64,000 nucleotides of DNA, from positions 62,001 through 126,000 of the forward strand of contig CAXSEF010000003.1 of NCBI GenBank assembly GCA_964236535.1, in the 5' to 3' direction. The position numbers and the translations under genes were made by a program. Each line of letters opens with the position of its first letter. The stretch's first letter is position 1. This document shows, one piece after another, positions 1-8,737 of the stretch. Under the pieces are notes generated by a model. It worked only from the letters and a program-made list of their open reading frames with translations, had not been told where the DNA came from and ran no database searches. The stretch is from CAXSEF01 sp964236535. GTDB lineage: Bacteria > Pseudomonadota > Alphaproteobacteria > Acetobacterales > Acetobacteraceae.

Positions 1-1459
1 TGGCGAAAAAATCCGCTTCCAGGGCCAGCGCATCGGCCGACAGCGCCGCCGCCGGGGTCTCGATCATCACGCCGAGTGGCGGCAGCCGGTCGGAGATCTT
101 CTCGCCACGCCGACGCAGCCGCCGTGCAACCCGCTCCAGGAGCTCGCGCGCCAGACGAAGCTCCGCAAGGTCCGTGACCATGGGCAGCATGATGCGCACC
201 GGGCCGGCGGTGGCGGCGCGCAGGATGGCCGCGAGCTGGGTCTCGAACAACGCGGGATGGCGCAGCAGCAGGCGAATGCCGCGCATGCCAAGAGCGGGGT
301 TGCGGTCGTCGACCGAGGTGAAGCCCTCGGACGCCAGCGAGTCGAGCTGCTTCTCCCCGCCCCAGTCGAGCACGCGTATCGTGACGCCGTCGCCACCCAT
401 CGCCTCCACCACGCCGCGATAGGACTCCGCCTGGTCGTGTTCGTCGGGCACCCGGTCGCGGTTCATGAACAGAAACTCCGAGCGCAGCAGCCCGATGCCG
501 GTGGCGCCAGACTGGGCGATCAGCGCGAGTTCGGCGGGGATTTCCAGGTTCGCGTGCAGCTCTACCTCGGCGCCGTCGGTGGTGCGGGCCGGCAGACGGC
601 GCAGCCGCGCCAGCTTCTGCCGCTCGCGGGTGAAGGCGGCCACGGCCTGCCGGGCCTTGCGCAGGGTCTCCGCGCCGGGATTGACGATGATGGTGCCGGC
701 GCCACCATCGACGACAACCTGGCAGCCCGCCCGCACCGCAGCCTGCAGCCCGGTGGCGCCCAGCACCGCGGGGACGCCAAGCGCGCGCAGCATGATGGCG
801 GTGTGGCCGTCGCTGCCGCCCTCCTCGGTGGCAACGCCGGCGACGCGCGCAGGATCGATCAGGGCGGCATCCGCCGGGCGCAGCGATTCGGCCACCAGGA
901 CCGCGCCCGCTGGTACCGCGCCCAGCGCCCTGAACGGCGCCTGCGCGAGATTGCGCACCAGGCGTCGGCCGATTTCGCGCACCTCGTCGGCACGGCGCTG
1001 CAGCCCGGCGGGGTCATCGCCCGACAGCCCGAGCAACGCGCGGGCCACCTGCTCGGCCTCGTCGGTCACTGCGGTCTCGGCCGAAACCAGCTTGTCACGA
1101 ATACGGATGCGCGCGCCGCGAATTAGCCGCGACGGCCCCAGCATCTGCATGTAGGCGTCGAGCAACGGCGCCAGCTCGACCTGGGTGTCGTCCGGCAGCA
1201 GCAGCAGCTTCTGTCGCAGCTTGGCGATCTGCTTGCGCGAACGCTGGATCGCCTGCTCCAGCCGCTCGCTTTCGGCGCCAACCGCCTCGCTTGTGATAGT
1301 GCCGCGGGTGAATTCCGGTGACACCTCGCGCGCGGTGTACGCGGGTCCGATCGCGATGCCGTTGCCGAGCGCGATCCCGCTCAGCCGGCGCTCCGGGCGC
1401 TGCGGCCGGTCCGGCCCTGGAGGGCCGTCTGCTAGGGCCGGTTCATCATTCCTGTTCAT
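1..1459 (-). CDS. ptsI: Phosphoenolpyruvate-protein phosphotransferase (PTS enzyme I), 3' end outside window
   Basis: Enzyme I takes phosphate from PEP and passes it to HPr in the cytoplasm. About 486 codons are visible and the C-terminal part of the PEP-binding barrel lies beyond the left edge. The phospho-histidine motif GGSDGHTAIMLRALG is near residue 217, and the barrel motif IETPAAALSADALALE is at the cut end. The N-terminus starts directly with the EI fold (RLSGIALGNGIAIGPAY), with no GAF domain, so this is not the nitrogen-PTS PtsP architecture. The chosen ATG overlaps the 3' end of ptsH by 14 bp, which implies translational coupling. No sugar-specific EIIBC is nearby, so the system is probably regulatory. 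Confidence 0.93.
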   Translation of the reverse strand, partial: MNRNDEPALADGPPGPDRPQRPERRLSGIALGNGIAIGPAYTAREVSPEFTRGTITSEAVGAESERLEQAIQRSRKQIAKLRQKLLLLPDDTQVELAPLLDAYMQMLGPSRLIRGARIRIRDKLVSAETAVTDEAEQVARALLGLSGDDPAGLQRRADEVREIGRRLVRNLAQAPFRALGAVPAGAVLVAESLRPADAALIDPARVAGVATEEGGSDGHTAIMLRALGVPAVLGATGLQAAVRAGCQVVVDGGAGTIIVNPGAETLRKARQAVAAFTRERQKLARLRRLPARTTDGAEVELHANLEIPAELALIAQSGATGIGLLRSEFLFMNRDRVPDEHDQAESYRGVVEAMGGDGVTIRVLDWGGEKQLDSLASEGFTSVDDRNPALGMRGIRLLLRHPALFETQLAAILRAATAGPVRIMLPMVTDLAELRLARELLERVARRLRRRGEKISDRLPPLGVMIETPAAALSADALALEADFFA

Positions 1460-1745
1460 CGAAGCCGGAGTCGACCAGTGCCGCCAGGGCCTCAAGCGCC
1501 TCCTTGGCGTCCCAGCCTTGCGCCCGCAGCGTCAGGCCTGATCCCTGGCCAACGCCCAGCATCATCAGGCCCATGATCGAGCGCGACGACACTGGCTCGT
1601 CCGACGATCCGGAGCGCGACACCTCAACCGAGGCGGCGTATCGCTCGGCCAACGCGACGAAGCGTGCGGCAGCGCGGGCGTGCAGGCCGCGTTGGTTGGA
1701 CACCACGACATCGCGGCTCAGGACCGGATCGGCAGCCTCGCTCAT
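1446..1745 (-). CDS. ptsH: HPr phosphocarrier protein
   Basis: A 99-residue HPr that relays phosphate from enzyme I to EIIA. The catalytic histidine is in NQRGLHARAAARF (His near 22). The regulatory serine sits in SSRSIMGLMMLG (Ser near 56) and is the expected target of the HprK encoded upstream. The start was placed at MSEAADPV, because the longer open frame upstream looks non-coding. It is followed by ptsI with a 14-bp overlap and preceded by the EIIA gene across a 118-bp gap. Length and motifs are normal for the family. Confidence 0.95.
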   Translation of the reverse strand: MSEAADPVLSRDVVVSNQRGLHARAAARFVALAERYAASVEVSRSGSSDEPVSSRSIMGLMMLGVGQGSGLTLRAQGWDAKEALEALAALVDSGFDEQE

Positions 1746-1863
1746 CGCCCTGGCGCCGTGCGCGAAGGACCCCGAGCCCGCGCAGGAGATCGGCCGTTGG
1801 CCGGCCTCGCGCGCCATGCAACGGGTCGCCACCCTGCCGGCGCATGGCCAACTCCCGATCCGC

Positions 1864-2343
1864 TCAAGCCTGGGCCTTGCGCAATGGCGCGGCCAAGACA
1901 GGCGGTAGCAGGCCCTTGCGGCACTGCTCCGCCAGCACGGTCGGGCCATGCGCGGGCGCATGGGAAGCCGCACAGATGTATTTCCGCCCGGCCAGTTCGG
2001 CGCAGTCCACGCACTCGGCCAGTGTCTGGCGCGAGCGGACGTTGGCAAGTTTAACCAGCATTGGCAGGTTGACCCCGCCGATCACCTCGACCCCGTCGCG
2101 ATCCATCATCGAGATTGCAAGATTGCTTGGCGTCCCGCCGAACATGTCTGTCAACAGGACAACGCCGTCGCCCTGGTCCACCTCCGCGATCAGCGCCTGG
2201 ATTTCCCTGCGGCAATTTTCGATATCGTCATCGGCTCCGATGCACATCGTCGCCACGCAGCGTTGGCTTCCGACGACGTGCTCCATTGCGGATCGCAACT
2301 CCACCGCCAGCCGGCCATGCGTCACCAGCACCATGCCGATCAT
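1864..2343 (-). CDS. PTS EIIA component, mannose (fructose-specific IIA) family
   Basis: A 159-residue cytoplasmic EIIA of the mannose family. The phospho-acceptor histidine is in MIGMVLVTHGRLA (His9), and the conserved TDMFGGTPSNLA turn follows near residue 70. In alphaproteobacteria such stand-alone EIIA-Man proteins end a phosphorelay EI-HPr-EIIA that regulates partners instead of importing sugar. That is family knowledge; no partner can be named here. The start was taken at MIGMVLV; ten more upstream codons are open but not family-like. The C-terminus is slightly longer than the usual 130-145 residues. Confidence 0.9.
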   Translation of the reverse strand: MIGMVLVTHGRLAVELRSAMEHVVGSQRCVATMCIGADDDIENCRREIQALIAEVDQGDGVVLLTDMFGGTPSNLAISMMDRDGVEVIGGVNLPMLVKLANVRSRQTLAECVDCAELAGRKYICAASHAPAHGPTVLAEQCRKGLLPPVLAAPLRKAQA

Positions 2344-3014
2344 GAAATCGCCTGTGCTTCCTGCACCCTGCACTCCGCGTCAGCTCTGGACGATCGCGTC
2401 TGCGTCGTCGATCCTGCTCTCGTGCGTGGCATCCGTTCCTCTGCGCGCGTCTGCGCCGGTATGCGCTGTGCGTGGCGGGGCGCCTGTTTCCGGGCCTTCC
2501 GGCGTGGCGCGCCATCTGTACGCCAGCAGACACTCATCGGCTTGTAGGCCTGCTGCCATCCGCTGATCGGTGCGTGGCACCCTGGTAAACCGGCGCGCGC
2601 ATCTTGCCGCCCGGCGATAGTACAAACCTTTGTCCCGCCGAGCCGCATTTCGTCCGGCTGCTACGGCTACAGTTCGTCACGGCGCCTGTCTTGCCCGCAC
2701 CGGGGCTTGAGGGCAATAGCCTTCTGCGGTCAACAATGCTCCCGGCCTACCGACATCCTCCACGACGTGCATGTCGTGTCGACTGGCATAACAGAGATGG
2801 GATGGGAGCGTCCGCCGTGCAGGGTGACGATCCCCGGCACGAGCAGGGGATACCGACCACAGCCGTAGGCACCGGTTTCTGGAACCAGGAAAACCGGCAT
2901 TTTCTACCAAGCTCCGGTTGCTGCGCGCATCACACATACCGCGAGCGCGTGGCTGAAGCGCGCCGCGAGGCGACCGCAGATCGTGTCGGCACCGAGCCGC
3001 CTGCCGGCGCAGGG
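2344..3014. other. 671-bp stretch without a recognisable gene (rapZ position)
   Basis: No open frame on either strand here has a recognisable motif or plausible codon use. In many alphaproteobacteria rapZ (RNase adapter P-loop protein) lies between hprK and the EIIA gene, but no GASGAGKS-type P-loop is visible in any minus-strand frame. The composition is a little less GC-rich than the flanking genes. The promoter for EIIA-HPr-EI probably lies here, but I could not pick one out. Confidence 0.5.
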
Positions 3015-3455
3015 TCATGAGAACGCTCCCGCGCGCTGTGCAATCCGGCCCAGCGCGCAATCCAGCGCCAGCGACACCCGTTGCGCCGCGGAGACCAGCC
3101 CGGGGTGAATTGTCACCACTGGAAGTCCGAACACTGCATGTTGTGCCGGTCGCGGCAGGCGCAGCAGGGCGTTGCATGGATCAAGGTCGCGCACGTCGAG
3201 CTGCACCACCAGACGCAGGAGTGCTTCCGCCCGGTGCGGCAGCTGCAGCAGACCGAGCCCGCGCACCTCCAGCAGGCCGGCAAGCCCGGCTGGCGGGTGG
3301 GCGACCCCGTGCTCGATCGCTACCTGGTCGTCGGCCACCAGCTCGAAGCCGCGGTCGAGCAGGCGCAGCATCAGGTCCGACTTGCCCGAACCCGACGGCC
3401 CGATCAGCAGGACGCCATCGCCGTCCTTGGCCGCGCAGCTTGCGTGGATCTGCAT
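3015..3455 (-). CDS. hprK: HPr kinase/phosphorylase, short alphaproteobacterial form
   Basis: A 146-residue protein corresponding to the catalytic domain of HprK, which phosphorylates or dephosphorylates HPr on the regulatory serine. The P-loop GPSGSGKSDLMLRLL is near residues 19-33, VADDQVAIE follows, and the signature LLEVRGLGLLQLP is present. The N-terminal domain of the Firmicutes enzyme is missing, which is usual in alphaproteobacteria. MQIHASC is the typical start for this short form. It is transcribed in the same direction as the EIIA/HPr/EI genes but separated by 671 bp, so it may be a separate unit. Confidence 0.92.
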   Translation of the reverse strand: MQIHASCAAKDGDGVLLIGPSGSGKSDLMLRLLDRGFELVADDQVAIEHGVAHPPAGLAGLLEVRGLGLLQLPHRAEALLRLVVQLDVRDLDPCNALLRLPRPAQHAVFGLPVVTIHPGLVSAAQRVSLALDCALGRIAQRAGAFS

Positions 3456-3685
3456 GGGCGGGACTGTGGATCGCGTCGACCCCGAAAGGAAGGGGGGTGT
3501 TGCCGGAGCCCGACCTGCAAGGAAGCACCGGAGCTCTACCGCATGGCCCGGCCGACGGCCGCGTTTCTGAAAATACCCTACCCGGGAAGCCTCGCAGGCC
3601 AGAAGCCGCTTTGGCTCCAGGCCCGGGAGGTCGCTGAGCGCACGCCGCGCCCGAGCCGTGCGCCAGAACCATGCAACTGACGGCC

Positions 3686-5032
3686 CTACAGCCCCATCGC
3701 ACCGCGCATGAACGCTCGTTTCAGGCCTGGCAGGCGCTGCACCCCGGCGATTCCCAGGTCGCGCATTCCGCGCAGCACGCGGCTGTCGCTGCTGAACAGC
3801 CGGTCCAGGCCGTCGGTCGCGGCCAGCATCAGCAGGTTGTCCGGACGCCGCGCTCGCTGGTAGCGCGCCAGCAGCGCCGGGCTGCCGATGTCCGCTCCCG
3901 AAGCGGCCGCCTCGATCACCAGGCCCGACAGCGCCAGCACGTCGCGGAACCCGAGGTTGAGACCTTGGCCCGCAATCGGGTGGATGCCGTGCGCCGCGTC
4001 GCCGACCAGCGCGAGCCGGGTGTCGACGTAGCGGTGTGCGTGCAGGGCGGATAGCGGGTAGAGCCAGCGCCGCCCGATCAGCCGCACGCTGCCCAGGTGG
4101 TCGCCGAGCCGCCGCGCCACCTCACCTGCGTAGGCCGTGTCGTCGAGCGCCATCATTCGCCGGCCGAGTGCCCCGCGCTCGGTCCACACGATTGCCGAGA
4201 CGTGCGGTGCACCCTCGGTCGCGCACATCGGCAACTGCGCGAATGGCCCGCCGGGCAGGAAGTGCTCGAGCGCCGTGCCGTGATGCGGCCGCTCGTGGGC
4301 GATGGCGCAGACCAGGCCGACCTGGTCGTAGCCGAGGCGGGTGGTGCGGATGCCCGCCGCCTCGCGCAGCCGGCTGCCCCGGCCCTCCGCCGCCACCACC
4401 AGCCGCGCCCGCAGCGTCGTATGCCCGAACCGCACCAGCGCGCGCCGTGCAGTCCGCTCCACCCGTGCCTCGGCGGGCGCGTGCAGGCGCAGCCCTGGCC
4501 GGTCGTGCAGCGCCCGGTTCAGCGCGACGCGCAGGCTGCGCGCCTCCACCATCCACCCCATCGCCGCAGGGCTGCCGCCTGCGCCCGCGCTGGCGTCACG
4601 AACGTCGAAATGCAGGAACAGCCCGGAGGCAGGACGGCCGACCCTGCCGTCGGAAATGCGGATCTCGGTGATCGGGCAGGACGACTGCGGCAGCTCGCGC
4701 CACAATCCGGCATCCTCCAGCAGTCGCCTCGACCCCGCGGCAATCGCGTAGGCCCGCCCGTCGAATTCCGCATGCTCCATCGGCGGCAGCGCGGCCCGGT
4801 CGAGCACGGCCACCGACAGGCCCCCCGCCTGCAGCCGGCAGGCGAGCGTCGCACCGACCGGGCCCGCGCCGACGACGCAGACGTCGACATCGGCCGTGAC
4901 GTCATTCGACGGTGCGGCGCCACGGCCATCGTGCGCATCACCGTCTGACGGCATGCGTCGGTCTGCTGCGGCGTGCAGCCGTGCCACGCGCCGGTCCGGG
5001 TCTGCGGCAGGCGTGTGCCAGGCGGCCATCAT
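3686..5032 (-). CDS. UbiH/UbiF/Coq6-family FAD-dependent hydroxylase
   Basis: A flavin monooxygenase of the ubiquinone-biosynthesis hydroxylase family, about 448 residues. The dinucleotide motif VCVVGAGPVGATLACRLQAG lies near the N-terminus, the DG-type motif VVAAEGRGSRLREAAGI in the middle, and the second FAD motif GDAAHGIHPIAGQGLNLGF towards the C-terminus. It probably hydroxylates the ubiquinone ring at the membrane surface; which ring position cannot be decided from sequence. The ATG at 5032 was chosen because GGGA stands 8 nt before it. Starts at 5065 and 4954 are alternatives, and the open frame further upstream looks non-coding. Confidence 0.85.
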   Translation of the reverse strand: MMAAWHTPAADPDRRVARLHAAADRRMPSDGDAHDGRGAAPSNDVTADVDVCVVGAGPVGATLACRLQAGGLSVAVLDRAALPPMEHAEFDGRAYAIAAGSRRLLEDAGLWRELPQSSCPITEIRISDGRVGRPASGLFLHFDVRDASAGAGGSPAAMGWMVEARSLRVALNRALHDRPGLRLHAPAEARVERTARRALVRFGHTTLRARLVVAAEGRGSRLREAAGIRTTRLGYDQVGLVCAIAHERPHHGTALEHFLPGGPFAQLPMCATEGAPHVSAIVWTERGALGRRMMALDDTAYAGEVARRLGDHLGSVRLIGRRWLYPLSALHAHRYVDTRLALVGDAAHGIHPIAGQGLNLGFRDVLALSGLVIEAAASGADIGSPALLARYQRARRPDNLLMLAATDGLDRLFSSDSRVLRGMRDLGIAGVQRLPGLKRAFMRGAMGL

Positions 5033-5348
5033 GCTGTCATCCCGTTCTGCTCGTTTCATATGCATGTCACGGCGATGCCGATAACGCCGGTTCCGGCCCC
5101 GCCTGCCCGGTCCGCAGGCATGTGCCGCGCTCCCGCGGAGCCGGGCCGTCGGTAGATGGGGTGCCGCACGATCGTGACGCGGTCCACCTGCAGCGCTTTG
5201 TTGCCGGTAGCAGGCGACCCGCGCCGTTCCTTGGCAACCCAACGCCAGGCGGCACGTGGGCCCCGGCGCGCGGGCCACCACCGGCATGGTTCTTGAAAGA
5301 CACCTGCCGACGCCGCCCACCGGGCGGGACCGGTATAGGACGACGCAT
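5033..5348. promoter_or_regulatory. Divergent spacer between ubiH-like gene and glnK
   Basis: A 316-bp spacer that must hold the promoters of both divergent units. I looked for a sigma-54 type -24/-12 element ahead of glnK-amtB, as nitrogen control would predict, and found no convincing match. A GC-rich hairpin (GGGCCCCGGCGCGCGGGCC) lies near 5260-5280. Confidence 0.4.
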
Positions 5349-5687
5349 GTGAAGCTGGTGATCGCCATCATCAAGCCGTTCAAGCTGGACGACGTCCGGG
5401 AGGCGTTGACTCCGCTCGGCGTCCAGGGGCTCACCGTATCCGAGGTCAAGGGGTTCGGCCGGCAGAAGGGCCAGACCGAGATCTATCGCGGCGCCGAGTA
5501 CCACGTCAGCTTCCTGCCCAAGGTCAAGGTCGAGGTTGCGGTTCCCTCCGACCTGGCGGAACAAGTGGTCGAGGCAATCATGAAGGCCGCACATACCGGC
5601 AAGATCGGCGACGGCAAGATCTTCGTGATGGACTTGGAACGTACAGTACGGATCAGGACCGGCGAGCTGGACGGAGAGGCGCTTTGA
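5349..5687 (+). CDS. glnK: Nitrogen regulatory protein P-II
   Basis: A 112-residue PII protein, a trimeric sensor of 2-oxoglutarate and ATP/ADP that binds and gates AmtB and is modified by GlnD. The N-terminus (V)KLVIAIIKPFKLDDVREAL is canonical. The T-loop GRQKGQTEIYRGAEY carries the uridylylation tyrosine (Tyr51), and GDGKIFV near residue 85 is the nucleotide-binding B-loop. The start is GTG at 5349; the in-frame ATG 93 bp upstream would add a non-family extension. It overlaps amtB by 4 bp, so the glnK-amtB operon is translationally coupled. Confidence 0.95.
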   Translation: MKLVIAIIKPFKLDDVREALTPLGVQGLTVSEVKGFGRQKGQTEIYRGAEYHVSFLPKVKVEVAVPSDLAEQVVEAIMKAAHTGKIGDGKIFVMDLERTVRIRTGELDGEAL

Positions 5688-7234
5688 GCTGCACCGATTT
5701 CCAGGCTCGTCGCCCGGATCCTGCGGGCACGCCGGTACTCCTGTTCCGCTCCTGCCGCACTGCCCTGCTCGCGCTGCTGCTGATGACGGGCCTTGCGGGC
5801 CTTGCGCCAGTGCTGGCGCAGCCGGATGCACCCGCCGCCCCGACTTCCACTTCAGCGACGTCCGCACCCACCACGCCAGGCTCAGGTGCGACAACGGCCC
5901 CGAACGCCTTGCCGGTTGCGAGCGATGCTGTTGGCGGCGCCGCGGTACAGCCTCCCAGGATCGACTCCGGCGACACCGCCTGGATGCTAACCAGCACCGC
6001 GCTGGTGCTGATGATGACCATCCCCGGCCTCGCCCTGTTCTACGCCGGCATGGTGCGCAAGAAGAACATCTTGGCCACGCTGATGCAGTCCTTCGCGATC
6101 TGCTGCCTCGTCACCATTACCTGGATGGTCGCTGGCTATAGCATCGCCTTCACCAACGGCACCGGGAGCACCGTACCGTATTTCGGCGACCTGAGCCGCT
6201 TCTTCCTCAACGGGATTGCCGAGCACATCAGCAAGGGCACCGATGTCGGCTTTGTGCTCGGCGCTGGCACCGACGCCGCCTCGCCGGAGACGATCCCCGA
6301 GAGCGTCTACATGATGTACCAGATGACGTTTGCGATTATCACGCCGGCGCTGATCTGCGGCGCCTTCGCTGACCGGATGAAGTTCTCGGCGATGTGCGTG
6401 TTCATGGTGCTGTGGTCGCTGACCGTCTACAGCCCGATCGCGCACTGGGTGTGGGCGCCGACCGGCTGGCTGTCCAAGGCCGGCACACTCGACTTCGCCG
6501 GCGGCACCGTCGTGCACATCAATGCCGGCGTGGCCGGGCTGGTGTGCTGCCTCGTGCTCGGCAAGCGGGTGGGTTATGGCCACGACAACATGGCGCCGCA
6601 CAACCTGTCGCTCGCAGTGATCGGCGCCGCGCTGCTCTGGGTCGGCTGGTTCGGATTCAACGCCGGCTCGGCGCTCGGCGCCAACGGCCGCGCCGGCATG
6701 GCGATGATGGTGACGCAGATCGCCTCCGCAGCGGCAGCGCTCGGATGGATGTTCGCCGAATGGTTCACTAAGGGCAAACCCTCGGTGCTCGGCATCATCT
6801 CCGGCGCGGTGGCGGGGCTGGTGGCAATTACCCCGGCCTCGGGCTTCGTGCTGCCCGGCGCTGCGCTCGCCATCGGCATCGCCGCCGGAGTGACCTGCTT
6901 TTGGTCGTCCACCTGGCTCAAGCACGTGCTCGGCTACGACGACAGTCTCGACACCTGGGGCGTGCACGGCGTGGGCGGCATCGTCGGCGCGCTGCTGACC
7001 GGCGTGTTCGCATACGGGCCGCTTTCCGCGACCGACGCCGCGCCGGAAGGGACCAGCGGCAGCCTGAACCAGCTGCTCGTACAGGCCGAGGCGGTCGGGG
7101 TCACCCTACTGTGGAGCGGCCTGGTGACGTTCGTGCTGCTGATGCTGATCAAGGTCACGATCGGGTTGCGCGTCGGCCGCGAGCAGGAGATGGAAGGGTT
7201 GGACCTGGTGCTGCACGGCGAGCAGCTGTTCTAG
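5684..7234 (+). CDS. amtB: Ammonium transporter AmtB
   Basis: A 516-residue inner-membrane ammonium channel. An N-terminal signal peptide (TALLALLLMTGLAGLAPVLAQ) is followed by a Pro/Ala/Thr-rich linker of about 60 residues and then about eleven membrane helices starting near residue 98. The pore histidines are in SPIAHWVWAPTG and WGVHGVGGIVGALLTG. The start is TTG at 5684, overlapping the glnK stop (TTGA), and it gives the signal peptide expected of AmtB. The linker before the first mature helix is longer than in E. coli AmtB. GlnK from the gene upstream is the expected cytoplasmic plug. Confidence 0.95.
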   Translation: MSCTDFQARRPDPAGTPVLLFRSCRTALLALLLMTGLAGLAPVLAQPDAPAAPTSTSATSAPTTPGSGATTAPNALPVASDAVGGAAVQPPRIDSGDTAWMLTSTALVLMMTIPGLALFYAGMVRKKNILATLMQSFAICCLVTITWMVAGYSIAFTNGTGSTVPYFGDLSRFFLNGIAEHISKGTDVGFVLGAGTDAASPETIPESVYMMYQMTFAIITPALICGAFADRMKFSAMCVFMVLWSLTVYSPIAHWVWAPTGWLSKAGTLDFAGGTVVHINAGVAGLVCCLVLGKRVGYGHDNMAPHNLSLAVIGAALLWVGWFGFNAGSALGANGRAGMAMMVTQIASAAAALGWMFAEWFTKGKPSVLGIISGAVAGLVAITPASGFVLPGAALAIGIAAGVTCFWSSTWLKHVLGYDDSLDTWGVHGVGGIVGALLTGVFAYGPLSATDAAPEGTSGSLNQLLVQAEAVGVTLLWSGLVTFVLLMLIKVTIGLRVGREQEMEGLDLVLHGEQLF

Positions 7235-7322
7235 GGCAGGAAGCCAAGCCTGGGCTTTGCCTGCGCCTGCAACAGGGTCCGAAGGTGTTTAACTACACCC
7301 GGCCTTGAGGACGACCGGCCAG

Positions 7323-7443
7323 GCAAGCAAGGCCAGAGGCTCTGCCTCTGGACTCCGCCAAAGGCTCGCCTTTGGAATTCCTATGCTTAAGGAAGGAGTT
7401 TCCATAGGCCTCGGACCTTGGCAGGTTCGGGCATAGCTTGCGC
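7323..7443. repeat. Palindromic intergenic element, copy R1
   Basis: Left arm: AGCAAGGCCAGAGGCTCTG followed by CCTCTGG, then a second small stem CCAAAGGCTCGCCTTTGG. The right arm is degenerate and ends near GCATAGCTTGCGC. Both arms fold into hairpins. It lies between amtB and the convergent Nudix gene, so it could end transcription from both sides. It is one of about 14 related copies in the window. Confidence 0.75.
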
Positions 7444-7514
7444 AAGTTTCGGTGACCCGCCTGGGACGTTGGAATGCGTGTGGAGGGAGAGCACAGCCTT
7501 GCCTCGCCTACAGA

Positions 7515-8024
7515 TCAATGCCCGGGGCCGTTGGTGTAAGCCCGTGCCGTGTCGGCGACGTAGGCCGCAACCGGCTGGGTCAGCGCCAGACCAGGAAGCT
7601 CTTCCGGTGCCACCAGCCGTGCGGCCACCACCTCCCGGCAATCCAGTTGCAGTTCGGGCAGATCCTCCAGTCGCAACTCGAAGAAGTGCACCCGGTCCAG
7701 CCGCCCGTCCCACAGGCCCGAGCGGATTCCCGCTGGCACCAAGCCGCTGACGACGAGGCCGGTTTCTTCCGCCAGTTCGCGGCGGGCCGCTGCCTCGGGA
7801 GCCTCGCCGGGCCAGATCCCGCCGCCAGGGAAATTCCATTCCCTGCGGTAGGATGCCTGGACTAACAGCAGCAACTCGCCAACGTAGACCGCGACCAGCG
7901 CGCCTTCGTGGGGCGGCTGGCGGACCCGCCACCATAACCGCGCCAACGGGAACGCCACGCGGTAGCCCGCCTGGAACGCCAGGTCCACGGGAGAGCGTCG
8001 CGGCGGCTGTATTAACTGTGACAT
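7515..8024 (-). CDS. Nudix hydrolase
   Basis: A 169-residue protein with a complete Nudix box, GGIWPGEAPEAAARRELAEE followed by TGL, near residues 80-102, preceded by the usual WNFPGGG strand. Such enzymes cleave nucleoside diphosphate-linked compounds using divalent metal held by the REXXEE glutamates; the substrate cannot be told. The start was set at MSQLIQPPRRSP, because the 61 codons upstream in frame look non-coding. The N-terminal segment LARLWWRVRQPPHEGA resembles the NUDIX proteins often linked with lipid or sugar-nucleotide loci, but this is weak. Confidence 0.88.
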   Translation of the reverse strand: MSQLIQPPRRSPVDLAFQAGYRVAFPLARLWWRVRQPPHEGALVAVYVGELLLLVQASYRREWNFPGGGIWPGEAPEAAARRELAEETGLVVSGLVPAGIRSGLWDGRLDRVHFFELRLEDLPELQLDCREVVAARLVAPEELPGLALTQPVAAYVADTARAYTNGPGH

Positions 8025-8155
8025 GGCACCGGACTCCCTGGACGTCGGCGGCAGGCGGATAGCCACCGGTCGGAACGTAATGCCAGGATGCGGAGCCTTG
8101 TGCAGAGTTGACAAGAGTCCGCCGGTCTGCGGCGCCACCACCGGTGGCGGGAGTG

Positions 8156-8596
8156 TCAAATCTCGATGCGTCCGCTGTGCCGCAGGCTGCATCCAGCGAT
8201 CAACCACCGTCCGTCATGCTCATGTTCCATGCTGTACAGCGCCAGCGCCGGTGCCCCGTCAGCGCCGACCAGCTCGACCCTCTGCACCAGCAGCCCGTCG
8301 TCCCGCTCCAAGCGGTCGAAGCTTACCGACCGCGGTCGGATCACCGCCGGGTACGCCTCGCGCACGATGGCCACGAAGTGCGCGCCATCGCCGAAGCGTG
8401 CCTGGATGCCGGGTGCGGCGAAGCTGAACGCTGCGGCGGCATCATCGCGGCGGAACGCCTCAAGCTGCGCCTCGATAACGGTGCGGATTGCGGCGCGGTC
8501 GGCGGCCGTGACCTCGTCCTGCGCCATCGCGGGCCCGGCAAGGGCGACCACCAGCAGGGCTGCGAGTGTCAGCAAGACATGCAACTTCCTGCGCAT
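8156..8596 (-). CDS. DUF4864 family exported protein
   Basis: A 146-residue protein with a signal peptide (MRRKLHVLLTLAALLVVALAG, cleavage near AMAQ) and a single DUF4864 domain (TAADRAAIRTVIEAQLEAF ... RPRSVSFDRL ... ALYSMEHEHDGRWLIAGCSL). The fold resembles NTF2-like domains, and the function of the family is unknown. The start at MRRKLH was chosen because it opens the signal peptide. It lies in a minus-strand run with the YdcF-like gene upstream and the Nudix gene downstream, with 130-140 bp gaps, so a loose operon is possible. Confidence 0.82.
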   Translation of the reverse strand: MRRKLHVLLTLAALLVVALAGPAMAQDEVTAADRAAIRTVIEAQLEAFRRDDAAAAFSFAAPGIQARFGDGAHFVAIVREAYPAVIRPRSVSFDRLERDDGLLVQRVELVGADGAPALALYSMEHEHDGRWLIAGCSLRHSGRIEI

Positions 8597-8737
8597 CGGC
8601 GGTCTCCGTAAGCCAGATTGCCCGCGCTGCGCACAAGCGGCAGGTTGCGAGCACCCGTCAAGCTTCGCCATGCCACAAACCGGTCACGCGTTCCACCATG
8701 ACGCCGTGGCTTGTAGCACCGGCCGACGAGGCAAGTC

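Noticed and set aside
2677..3177. Minus-strand open frame of 166 codons over the hprK 3' end
   Set aside because: Overlaps hprK in another frame and shows no RapZ or other motif.
5033..5348. Sigma-54 promoter ahead of glnK
   Set aside because: GGCATGGTTCTTGA has a vaguely similar look, but the GG/GC spacing and the TTGC element are wrong.
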